From Paraglaciecola marina (GTDB lineage: Bacteria > Pseudomonadota > Gammaproteobacteria > Enterobacterales > Alteromonadaceae), in contig NZ_SAIS01000012.1 of assembly GCF_004360155.1 (NCBI RefSeq), positions 1 through 64,000 of the forward strand: DNA of 64,000 bases, written 5' to 3'. Positions within the stretch are counted from its first letter, which is position 1. Each line of letters starts with the position of its first letter. A program made the translations under genes and the position numbers. The notes under the pieces were generated by a model, which saw only the letters and a program-made list of their open reading frames with translations, had not been told where the DNA came from and did no database searches. Below, one piece after another: positions 57,291-64,000 of the stretch.

Positions 57291-58025
57291 TTAATGTACA
57301 TCTCTCCAATATTCTTTCTTCAGTAAGTAAATTAATACAAAGAGAACTAATAAGAATATTATTACCCAACGACCAATACTTTCTGATTCAAGACGTGAAG
57401 GTTCACCTATGTACACAAGGTAGTTAACTAAGTCTAACACTGCCGCATCATACTCAGGCGCGCTAAGCTCACCACTACCATCTGTTTTTATTCCCGCATG
57501 ACGCTCAATCATTTCACCATCCACTAAAGCTTCTTCTGTAGCCATACGAGGTACGCCTTGAAGTTCTTGTAATACATGGGGCATTCCCACTTCTGGGAAA
57601 ACTAAGTTATTAACCCCAAATGGTCGGCTTTCATCAACATAAAATGTGCGTAAATAGGTATAGATCCAATCAGCACCACGTACTCGAGCAACCAAAGTTA
57701 AATCCGGAGGCGGAGCCCCAAACCATTTAGCTCCTGACTCAGAAGGCATAGCGTTTTTGATATGTTCCCCCGGCTTTTCACCAGTAAATTGCAGGTACTC
57801 TTGACCTAAATCCATTGGGATACCTAGGTCTTCAAAAGTGCGTTGATATCTTTGATACTGGGTTTGGTGACAACCTAAGCAGTAATTCATAAACAATTTA
57901 GCGCCGTTTTGTAACGATGCTTTATCCGTTAGGTCATATTCTGCTTTATCTAAATGAGCACCACCGCCAGCAGCCAAAACTCCAAACGACATCAATAGAG
58001 ACAATACAAAAGCTATCTTCTTCAT
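57291..58025 (-). CDS. petC: Cytochrome c1 of the bc1 complex
   Basis: This 244-residue exported haem protein passes electrons from the Rieske protein to cytochrome c. A signal peptide (residues 1-19) precedes the haem motif CLGCH at residues 49-53; a Met ligand is expected further on. A single C-terminal membrane helix (RWVIIFLLVLFVLIYLLKKEYW) anchors it. Its ATG overlaps the petB stop codon by four bases. Confidence 0.95.
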   Translation of the reverse strand: MKKIAFVLSLLMSFGVLAAGGGAHLDKAEYDLTDKASLQNGAKLFMNYCLGCHQTQYQRYQRTFEDLGIPMDLGQEYLQFTGEKPGEHIKNAMPSESGAKWFGAPPPDLTLVARVRGADWIYTYLRTFYVDESRPFGVNNLVFPEVGMPHVLQELQGVPRMATEEALVDGEMIERHAGIKTDGSGELSAPEYDAAVLDLVNYLVYIGEPSRLESESIGRWVIIFLLVLFVLIYLLKKEYWRDVH

Positions 58026-59290
58026 TCTGTGATCCTCTCTGGTACTGGTTTGGTGCGTTCATTTTTGCTGTAAATAAATAACAAAGCAAAGAAACCAAAA
58101 TACATAATAGTTGCTACTTGAGACGCAACGATTTTCCAGTTTTCTTGAGGTGTACCACCTAAGTATCCAAGGAAAATGAAAACAATAGCAAAGACAATTA
58201 GGTTCCATCTATGTAGGCCACAACGGTAGCGCCATGATTTAACCTTACCTCTATCTATCCAAGGTAATAAAGCCAACATAACAATCGCAGCAAACATACA
58301 GATTACACCACCCAATTTATGGGGTACGGCTTTCAATATTGCGTAGAAAGGCGTGAAATACCATACAGGGAATATATGCTCTGGTGTTTTAAGAGGGTTA
58401 GCAATCTCAAAGTTAGGATGTTCTAAGAAGTAGCCACCCATCTCTGGGTTGAAAAACATCACATAACAGAAGAGTATTAAGAATACACTAAAGCCAACTA
58501 AGTCTTTCAATACTATGTGTGGGAAGAAAGGCACTATGTCATCAACAATATCGTACTTACTTGTATAGTATTCGTGAATTTTAAACTTAGTTTTTTCATC
58601 TTCAGATAACGAACCTTTCTTACGTTTTACATCAGTTCCATCAGGGTTATTTGAACCTACTTCATGCAATGCAACTATGTGTAAGAACACCAAGATAACA
58701 ATGACTAAAGGTAATGCAATAACATGTAATGCAAAGAACCTGTTCAGTGTCGCCCCGGAGATAACATAATCACCCTGGATCCAAATCACTAAATCAGGAC
58801 CAATAACAGGAATAGCACTAAATAAAGATACGATTACTTGAGCACCCCAGTAAGACATTTGTCCCCATGGAAGTACATAGCCCATAAATGCTTCAGCCAT
58901 TAATGCCAAGTAAATAAACATTCCGAACAACCACAGTAATTCACGTGGTTTTTGATATGAACCGTAAATCATACCTCTGAACATATGCAAGTAAACAACG
59001 ATAAAGAATGCTGAAGCGCCAGTACTATGCATGTAACGTAGTATGTAGCCGTATTCAACATCTCGCATTATATATTCAACAGATGCAAATGCTTCCTCAG
59101 CCGTTGGCGTAAAACTCATGGTTAACCAAACACCGGTAACAATTTGGTTTACTAATACTATGGTGGCCAAAAAACCGAACATATACCAAAAGTTCATATT
59201 TCTAGGAGCTGGATATTGGATGGCGTGCATATTCGCTACGCGCATTATGGGGAGACGATACTCAACCCAATCCATTAGATTTTTCCACAT
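58022..59290 (-). CDS. petB: Cytochrome b of the bc1 complex
   Basis: This 422-residue membrane protein carries two b haems and the quinol sites. It has the split-type features YWYMFGFLATI-like first helix, ARDVEYGYILRYMHSTGAS-type haem pocket, GYVLPWGQMSYWGAQVI around the Qo site, and the PEWY-equivalent PVWY in EHIFPVWYFTPFYAIL. Eight or nine hydrophobic helices are present. It lies between petA (one base) and petC (overlap). Confidence 0.96.
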   Translation of the reverse strand: MWKNLMDWVEYRLPIMRVANMHAIQYPAPRNMNFWYMFGFLATIVLVNQIVTGVWLTMSFTPTAEEAFASVEYIMRDVEYGYILRYMHSTGASAFFIVVYLHMFRGMIYGSYQKPRELLWLFGMFIYLALMAEAFMGYVLPWGQMSYWGAQVIVSLFSAIPVIGPDLVIWIQGDYVISGATLNRFFALHVIALPLVIVILVFLHIVALHEVGSNNPDGTDVKRKKGSLSEDEKTKFKIHEYYTSKYDIVDDIVPFFPHIVLKDLVGFSVFLILFCYVMFFNPEMGGYFLEHPNFEIANPLKTPEHIFPVWYFTPFYAILKAVPHKLGGVICMFAAIVMLALLPWIDRGKVKSWRYRCGLHRWNLIVFAIVFIFLGYLGGTPQENWKIVASQVATIMYFGFFALLFIYSKNERTKPVPERITE

Positions 59291-59291
59291 A

Positions 59292-59924
59292 TTATGCTGC
59301 TCCCTCTTCAGAACCGATCAACAGGGTATTGTCATCAATGAACATGTAAGGAGGAACAACCAAGTTCAAACCAGCAGGTACGTTTTGGAAAACCCTACCA
59401 GCCATATCAAACTTAGAGCCATGGCAAGGACAGAAAAACCCTTCTTGCACGCCTTCAACGTACTCTGCAAATGCCCCATCTTTTAAATGCTGCGGAGAGC
59501 AACCTAAATGTGTACAAATACCCACTAACACTAAGTATTCTTCTTTTAATGAACGATATGGATTTTTAGCAAACTCTGGCTGTTGCTCTTGTTCTGAATT
59601 AGGATCTTTTAACTTATCGTCATGAGCAGCCAAAGACGCTAATAACTCAGGTGTTCTGCGAGCAATCCAAACTGGCTTACTTCTCCAAATAACCCGAATC
59701 AGCTGTCCGGGTTCAATTTTACTGATATCGGCTTCTACATCAGCCCCAGCAGCTCTCGCTTTTACACTAGGGTTCCAGGATCCTATAAAGGGCACTGCTA
59801 CACCGACTACACCGACACCACCTACAACAGAAGTTGCAACAGTCAAAAAACGACGTCTATTACTACTATCAGGCTGGTTTTCGGTTTCAGACGAATCATG
59901 CGCATCTAAAGATACATTGCTCAT
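59292..59924 (-). CDS. petA: Ubiquinol-cytochrome c reductase Rieske iron-sulfur subunit
   Basis: This 210-residue protein begins with a twin-arginine-type segment (SSNRRRFLTVATSVVGG) and membrane anchor, then the Rieske domain with CTHLGCSPQHL and CPCHGSKFDMAGRVFQNVPAGLNL, whose two Cys and two His bind the [2Fe-2S] cluster. It is the first gene of petABC. The complex oxidises ubiquinol and pumps protons in aerobic respiration. Confidence 0.97.
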   Translation of the reverse strand: MSNVSLDAHDSSETENQPDSSNRRRFLTVATSVVGGVGVVGVAVPFIGSWNPSVKARAAGADVEADISKIEPGQLIRVIWRSKPVWIARRTPELLASLAAHDDKLKDPNSEQEQQPEFAKNPYRSLKEEYLVLVGICTHLGCSPQHLKDGAFAEYVEGVQEGFFCPCHGSKFDMAGRVFQNVPAGLNLVVPPYMFIDDNTLLIGSEEGAA

Positions 59925-60120
59925 CCACTAATCTCCGAGGGTTGGATTGACAAATATTAACCTATCAGCGGTGTCAAAATACACAGAAGTGACAGGAAAT
60001 ATAAAGGTTTCGTTATTAACAGAAAATGATAAAAGAAAAACCACATAAAAGACAAGGAAATCGTCAATAAAATGAAGAAATACTGACACTTAATACCTTT
60101 GGGTAAAAAGCAGGCAATAA

Positions 60121-60144
60121 AAAACCCGACAAAAGCCGGGTTTT
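60121..60144 (-). terminator. Terminator after rpsI
   Basis: AAAACCCG pairs with CGGGTTTT and a T run follows on the minus strand, 35 bases past the rpsI stop codon. petABC therefore probably has its own promoter within 59945-60115. Confidence 0.8.
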
Positions 60145-60178
60145 TGGTATTTCTTTTGAAAAGAAATTCGTCTGACAA

Positions 60179-60571
60179 TTAACGTTTTGAGAATTGTGGA
60201 CGCTTACGTGCTTTATGTAGACCAACTTTCTTACGTTCAACTTTACGTGCATCACGAGTAACAAAGCCCGCTTTACGTAACGCTGGACGAAGAGTTTCGT
60301 CAAATTCCATCAAAGCACGTGTAATGCCGTGACGAATTGCACCAGCTTGACCACTAATACCACCACCGGCAACGGTAACGTATAGGTCAAATTTTTCAGT
60401 CATTTCAACTAATTCTAGCGGTTGACGCACGATCATACGCGCAGTCTCACGACCAAAGAACTCGTCAAGAGGACGTTTATTTACAACAATGTTGCCACTA
60501 CCTGCACGAAGAAAAACACGAGCGGTAGAACTTTTGCGTCGGCCTGTGCCGTAATATTGATTATCTGCCAT
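60179..60571 (-). CDS. rpsI: 30S ribosomal protein uS9
   Basis: This 130-residue protein contacts the P-site tRNA through its basic C-terminal tail ([16 protein letters not shown]). [19 protein letters not shown] and [15 protein letters not shown] are typical. It lies 12 bases after rplM on a shared transcript. Confidence 0.97.
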   Translation of the reverse strand: MADNQYYGTGRRKSSTARVFLRAGSGNIVVNKRPLDEFFGRETARMIVRQPLELVEMTEKFDLYVTVAGGGISGQAGAIRHGITRALMEFDETLRPALRKAGFVTRDARKVERKKVGLHKARKRPQFSKR

Positions 60572-60583
60572 CTGTAATGCTCC

Positions 60584-61012
60584 TTAAAGGTCTAAGACTT
60601 GAGGCTGTTGAGCAGCATGCTTATGCTCAGGACCAGCGTAGACTTTCATTTTGCGGAACATATCGCGTCCAAGTGGACCTTTAGGCAACATACCTTTAAC
60701 CGCTTTTTCAATGATCATCTCTGGTTTGTGGGCTTGCAACTTCTCGAAAGTAGTATCTTTAAGGCCACCTGGATATCCAGTATGAGAATAGTAAATTTTG
60801 CCTTTGGCTTTATTACCAGTAACAGTTACTTTCTCAGCGTTGATCACAACTATGTAGTCACCAGTATCCACATGTGGAGTGTACTCTGGCTTATGCTTTC
60901 CGCGTAAACGGCTAGCAATCTCAGTCGCTATACGACCAAGAGTTTTGTCTGCGGCGTCAACCACATACCATTCACGTTTTACCGTTTCTGGCTTTGCAAC
61001 AAAAGTTTTCAT
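60584..61012 (-). CDS. rplM: 50S ribosomal protein uL13
   Basis: This 142-residue early-assembly 50S protein begins [20 protein letters not shown] at the ATG at 61012; an in-frame upstream codon giving 15 more residues is rejected by comparison with the E. coli protein. [40 protein letters not shown] and [11 protein letters not shown] are diagnostic. In E. coli L13 represses its own operon with rpsI. A promoter and a structured leader are visible upstream here. Confidence 0.96.
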   Translation of the reverse strand: MKTFVAKPETVKREWYVVDAADKTLGRIATEIASRLRGKHKPEYTPHVDTGDYIVVINAEKVTVTGNKAKGKIYYSHTGYPGGLKDTTFEKLQAHKPEMIIEKAVKGMLPKGPLGRDMFRKMKVYAGPEHKHAAQQPQVLDL

Positions 61013-61135
61013 TTTAAAATTACCCGAAATATATAAATAATCGTTACTTGGCTTCATGCTCGATATTTTACTACCGACTGCTACACAAAACCGCTAAAAA
61101 TCAATACTTTGACCCCTTCGAGTCGTATGATTTAT

Positions 61136-61179
61136 CCGCTTTCCCAAAGCGGGGGCAACTGGGCAGGGCGCGAATTATA
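61136..61179 (-). promoter_or_regulatory. rplM promoter -10 region and leader hairpin
   Basis: On the minus strand a perfect TATAAT (61174-61179) is followed by the GC-rich discriminator TCGCGCCC, the pattern of stringently controlled ribosomal promoters. Some 20 bases into the transcript CCGCTTT and AAAGCGG pair around three bases (61136-61152). The leader is about 155 bases long. No convincing -35 was found. Confidence 0.65.
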
Positions 61180-61411
61180 CAGAAGTTACCTTAAAACGCG
61201 AGTATAAAATTTAAGCTTTTTACTAAATTAGTTATTTTGCTTTTTTATTTCTAACCTTTGCTCCATGTAAAAAGCTACTTTTCACTTGAATAAAGCCATT
61301 TACACTCTTAGTTTTTAACTAATACGCCAACTTGAACCTACAAGTGCTTCTCTATACTTTGTGATAGTCACCCTTTTTAATTCCTATGCCCTAAACTCAT
61401 ATACAACCTTT
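61180..61411. other. Intergenic stretch upstream of rplM and bufA
   Basis: This A+T-rich region separates divergent rplM and bufA promoters. I see no open frame longer than a few dozen codons and no clear conserved element between 61180 and 61411. The regulatory repeats near bufA begin at 61412. Confidence 0.5.
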
Positions 61412-61497
61412 ATCTCTAAGTCACATTAGAGATATTTTGCAACGCCACTGAGATTTTTTGAAATTTAACCGAAAGTATAATGGTCTCTAAGTTACAT
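61412..61497 (+). promoter_or_regulatory. Inverted and direct repeats upstream of bufA
   Basis: ATCTCTAA and TTAGAGAT (61412-61419 and 61426-61433) form a perfect inverted repeat around six bases. Its left part, TCTCTAAGTCACAT (61413-61426), recurs as TCTCTAAGTTACAT at 61484-61497, 71 bases later and 65 bases before bufA. This spacing and position suggest binding sites for a regulator or an alternative sigma factor of the bufferin operon. No known consensus is matched with confidence. Confidence 0.5.
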
Positions 61498-61561
61498 AAT
61501 GGACTACATTAACTAAATATTAGCCCATTTCTTTTAACTATATTTACTTAGGATTACATTT

Positions 61562-61915
61562 ATGAAAAACACCAATACCATTAAGTCAGCGTTATTATTA
61601 GGTTGTACTATTGCCGCTTCACAAATAGCCACAGCAAAACCAAATGATCAGTTAACCCTAGCTGAAGCTACACCTGAAAAAATAAAAGTAGCCGTACAAG
61701 AATGGAAAGAAGGTAACAGATTACGTGGCCGTAAAGATAAGTGTTATGGCATTGCATTAGCGGGTGAAAACGACTGTAAAGCAGGAGCAGGCACAAGTTG
61801 TGAAGGTACCTCTACCGTAGATTTTCAAAAAAATGCTTGGACCTACTCACCTAAAGGTTCTTGTGAATTTATCGTTACACCACACGGTGCCGCCTCTAAA
61901 AAGCCCATCGCTTAA
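61562..61915 (+). CDS. bufA: Bufferin-type copper RiPP precursor (DUF2282)
   Basis: This 117-residue precursor has a signal peptide (about residues 1-25, ending IATA) and a DUF2282 core with four Cys at 61, 72, 80 and 101 ([44 protein letters not shown]). In described bufferins the MNIO enzyme converts some core Cys to thiooxazole rings, giving a periplasmic copper buffer; the pairing of individual Cys here is inferred. An AGGA site precedes the ATG. bufB starts 17 bases after its stop codon. The C-terminal tail is about 15 residues past the last Cys. Confidence 0.85.
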   Translation: MKNTNTIKSALLLGCTIAASQIATAKPNDQLTLAEATPEKIKVAVQEWKEGNRLRGRKDKCYGIALAGENDCKAGAGTSCEGTSTVDFQKNAWTYSPKGSCEFIVTPHGAASKKPIA

Positions 61916-61932
61916 ATTTATACTGATTTCCA

Positions 61933-62784
61933 ATGCAAGAACTAACTAAATTGCCCGCTACTGCGGGCATTTCTTTAAAGCCAGAATATTTCGACTCTAT
62001 TAACCATTGCTTAGAAAAAAATATGTGGTTTGAGGTACATGCCGAAAACTACCTTATTCAAGGCGGTCCAAGGTTAGAAAGGCTTCAGGATATTGCACGG
62101 GATTTCCCATTAAGTATTCATGGAGTAGGAGCCTCCTTAGGAGGGCCAGAACCGATTAATACAGCACATATAAAACGGCTCACTAACTTACTTAACTTGG
62201 TGCCTACTGCAGCATTCTCTGAACATATTGCTTGGTCTGGAACAGAAGGCAATTATTTGGCTAATCTCATGCCGACCCCAGTGACAACAGAATCCTTAAA
62301 TAATACCGCACATAACATTCAGCAGTTGCAAGAAGCACTTCAAAGACCAATATTAATAGAAAACCCAGCCAACTACCTAAACTTCAAAGGCGACATGTCT
62401 GAGCCTGAATTCATGATGTCTCTAGTCCGAAAAACTGGCTGTGGAATTTTACTCGATGTTAATAACCTTTTCATCAGCGCTAATAACACAGGTATTGACC
62501 CTCAAAGTTATATTGAAAACTTAGACCCAGCATCATTAGGTGAAATACACATTGCAGGCCATTCCACGGATCCCATTGAAAAAGACTTATTAATTGACTC
62601 CCATGACAATGACATATCCAAAGGAGTATGGGACTTATTAGACAAGGCTCTGTCACATATAGGTCCCTGTCCTGTACTTATAGAAAGAGACGCTAATTTG
62701 CCAACCTTCGATGTGCTGCTAAAAGAAAGAAACATGGCACAAAATCGAATTAACGCCCACAAAGAAGTAACCTTACATGAGTGA
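61933..62784 (+). CDS. bufB: MNIO-family (DUF692) precursor-modifying enzyme
   Basis: This 283-residue TIM-barrel enzyme belongs to the multinuclear non-haem iron oxidases (DUF692). The metal-site His, Asp and Glu residues are visible in FEVHAENYL, LSIHGVGASLGG, FSEHIAW, LIENPANYL, LLDVNNLFISANN, EIHIAGHS and LLIDSHDNDIS. With a DUF2063 partner it would oxidise Cys in BufA to thiooxazole. It overlaps bufC by eight bases. Confidence 0.9.
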   Translation: MQELTKLPATAGISLKPEYFDSINHCLEKNMWFEVHAENYLIQGGPRLERLQDIARDFPLSIHGVGASLGGPEPINTAHIKRLTNLLNLVPTAAFSEHIAWSGTEGNYLANLMPTPVTTESLNNTAHNIQQLQEALQRPILIENPANYLNFKGDMSEPEFMMSLVRKTGCGILLDVNNLFISANNTGIDPQSYIENLDPASLGEIHIAGHSTDPIEKDLLIDSHDNDISKGVWDLLDKALSHIGPCPVLIERDANLPTFDVLLKERNMAQNRINAHKEVTLHE

Positions 62785-63517
62785 GTTTCATACCGCACTT
62801 ATAGAATATGTAAAAACTGGAAGCTTAGAAGATATAATGCCACATATATCTGACCTTGAAAGCAAACGTCGCTTAGCCGTTTATCGCAATACCTTCATAA
62901 GCGGCTGCATTGATGGACTCACTAGAAAATACCCTAGTTGTGAGAAGCTATTAGGTGTAAACTTTTTTAAAACACTTGCCCGTGAATTTTCTATTACTAA
63001 TCCGCCTTCTAACCCTGTACTCAATGAATTTGGAGAGATCTTTCCAGAATATATTCGAGATGCACTTCACCAAACGCACCCGGATTTGAGCTATGTCTGG
63101 GATGTATGCCAATTAGACAGAGCTTGGCATCGTGCTTATTTTGCTGCCGAAAAAACGCCCCTCGATGAAGCAGCAATCGAAGCACTCGTAGTTGATATAG
63201 AAAATAAATCTTTGTCGCTGCATCCAAGTGTACAATTAGTAAAACTTGAGTGGGCAGTAACAAGCTTATGGTCACAACTTAGAGATAGTGACCTAAGTGA
63301 AGAAATATCAATCGAAGTCAACCCCAAAACCATTATGGTGTGGCGCGATTCTGAGACTATTTTACACAGAACTTTACTAGCATCGGAAGCGTTATTTATC
63401 AGTAGCATTTATGAAGGTAGAACCTTGGGAGAGTCAGCCGAAATAGCCATGCAAAGTGACGACTTAGATATCAGTAATACCTTTAGCCAACTTCTACTTA
63501 ATAACTTAATAACTTAA
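62777..63517 (+). CDS. bufC: DUF2063 partner protein of the MNIO enzyme
   Basis: This 246-residue protein has the DUF2063 N-terminal domain (ESKRRLAVYRNTFISGCIDGLTRKYP, residues 28-55, and LAREFSITNPPSNPVLNEFGE), which in this family recognises the precursor leader for the DUF692 enzyme. The C-terminal half is less conserved. Its start overlaps bufB, so the two are co-translated. Its last codons lie within an 8-base tandem repeat, so the exact C-terminus depends on repeat number. Confidence 0.88.
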   Translation: MSEFHTALIEYVKTGSLEDIMPHISDLESKRRLAVYRNTFISGCIDGLTRKYPSCEKLLGVNFFKTLAREFSITNPPSNPVLNEFGEIFPEYIRDALHQTHPDLSYVWDVCQLDRAWHRAYFAAEKTPLDEAAIEALVVDIENKSLSLHPSVQLVKLEWAVTSLWSQLRDSDLSEEISIEVNPKTIMVWRDSETILHRTLLASEALFISSIYEGRTLGESAEIAMQSDDLDISNTFSQLLLNNLIT

Positions 63518-63540
63518 TAACTTAATAACTTAATAACTTA
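63496..63540. repeat. 8-base tandem repeat spanning the bufC stop codon
   Basis: Five complete ATAACTTA units (63501-63540) follow a partial unit (ACTTA, 63496-63500). The bufC stop codon is at 63515-63517 within the array, and the array ends 12 bases before the DoxX start. An 8-base unit is not a multiple of three. Confidence 0.9.
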
Positions 63541-63552
63541 AAAGGCACGCAC

Positions 63553-64000
63553 ATGATTAGTTTATACAAGAGCTTAACCGCAAAGCTCAACTTGTACTTA
63601 ACAGACATTACCCTTCTTACAGCTAGACTATTAGCAGCTAATGTTTTTTTTTCATCGGGAATGACCAAGTGGAACGGCTTTCTGAGCTTTAACCCTGAAA
63701 AATACGATCTGTTTCTATATGAGTTTTTCTGCCCAGATCCAATCCGTGAAGGGGCTCTATTATTGTGTGACGCAGAAACTCTAGATTATGTTGAAGGGTC
63801 TTCTATCATCACCTTTATCGAATCCTTAGCGGTTGGCGCGGGAGTAGCAGAGATAGTGTTCCCTATTATGCTAGCGCTAGGTATATTCACCCGCTTAGGT
63901 GCGGCAGGTTTAATTGGAATGACCTTATTTATCCAACTTGCAGTATTCCCAACTTGGGATCATTGGTGGAACCCCGCTGTTTGGTGGTTTGTAACACTAT
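63553..64000 (+). CDS. DoxX family membrane protein (partial, runs off window)
   Basis: The reading frame starts at ATG 63553 and is still open at the window end (149 codons seen). It translates to a DoxX-like membrane protein: LLTARLLAANVFFSSGMTKWNGF at the first helix, then IVFPIMLALGIFTRLGAAGLIGMTLFIQL, and PTWDHWWNPAVWWFV. DoxX genes commonly complete bufABC operons; their role there is unknown. The insert between helices (residues 45-85) contains two Cys (FFCPDP, LLLCDAE). Confidence 0.85.
   Translation, partial: MISLYKSLTAKLNLYLTDITLLTARLLAANVFFSSGMTKWNGFLSFNPEKYDLFLYEFFCPDPIREGALLLCDAETLDYVEGSSIITFIESLAVGAGVAEIVFPIMLALGIFTRLGAAGLIGMTLFIQLAVFPTWDHWWNPAVWWFVTL

Overview
The window looks like a chromosomal segment of a marine gammaproteobacterium of the order Alteromonadales, probably Alteromonadaceae (Glaciecola/Paraglaciecola-like). 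The reasons are: A+T-rich DNA; a MotX homologue, which marks a Na+-driven polar flagellum; the Entner-Doudoroff operon zwf-pgl-edd-glk-eda facing hexR and pykA; gammaproteobacterial gene orders (rsmI<>lpoA-yraN-diaA-dolP; rplM-rpsI-petABC-sspAB); and the arg cluster argE<>argCBFGH-argA. The genus is inference. I see no tRNA, rRNA, CRISPR array, insertion sequence or prophage.

Layout. 1-1.3 kb: an exported helical-repeat protein of unknown function. 1.3-9.8 kb (minus strand): complete spc and alpha ribosomal-protein operons (rplN to rplQ, with secY and rpoA). They have their own promoter and leader, and the S10 operon is not next to them. 10-13.6 kb: a lipoprotein with repeated beta domains and a long-chain acyl-CoA ligase. 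13.6-21.7 kb (minus): rnr-rlmB, motX, a small conserved gene, trmL, a lysophospholipase-like hydrolase and a CpxRA-like two-component system, which faces a duplicated Spy/CpxP-like gene behind a CpxR-type box. 22.8-28 kb: a DUF885 lipoprotein and a 1068-residue protein related to phosphorylase kinase alpha/beta and GH15. 28-37.6 kb: mgsA, argE, the divergent arginine operon and a cyclophilin lipoprotein. 37.9-47.8 kb: a MATE transporter, the Entner-Doudoroff operon, hexR and pykA, with HexR-like palindromes before zwf/hexR and before pykA. 48-52.5 kb: a saccharopine-dehydrogenase-like reductase, a 2OG-Fe(II) oxygenase, an exonuclease, ApbE and RsmI. 52.5-56 kb: lpoA-yraN-diaA-dolP. 56-61 kb (minus): rplM-rpsI, petABC and sspAB. 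61.5-64 kb: a bufferin-type copper RiPP operon (DUF2282 precursor, DUF692/MNIO enzyme, DUF2063 partner, DoxX), cut by the window edge.

How the parts work together. Glucose is phosphorylated by Glk and oxidised through Zwf, Pgl, Edd and Eda to pyruvate. PykA supplies the other pyruvate branch, and HexR probably controls both. The arginine genes form a complete path from glutamate to arginine apart from argD. Two ArgR-type boxes lie before argE. The argC leader holds a short reading frame ending in two arginine codons, followed by a terminator-like hairpin, which may be an arginine-responsive attenuator. The bufferin operon is the most recently recognised type of system here. Its upstream region carries an inverted repeat with a second near-copy of one arm, and an 8-bp tandem repeat spans the end of bufC.
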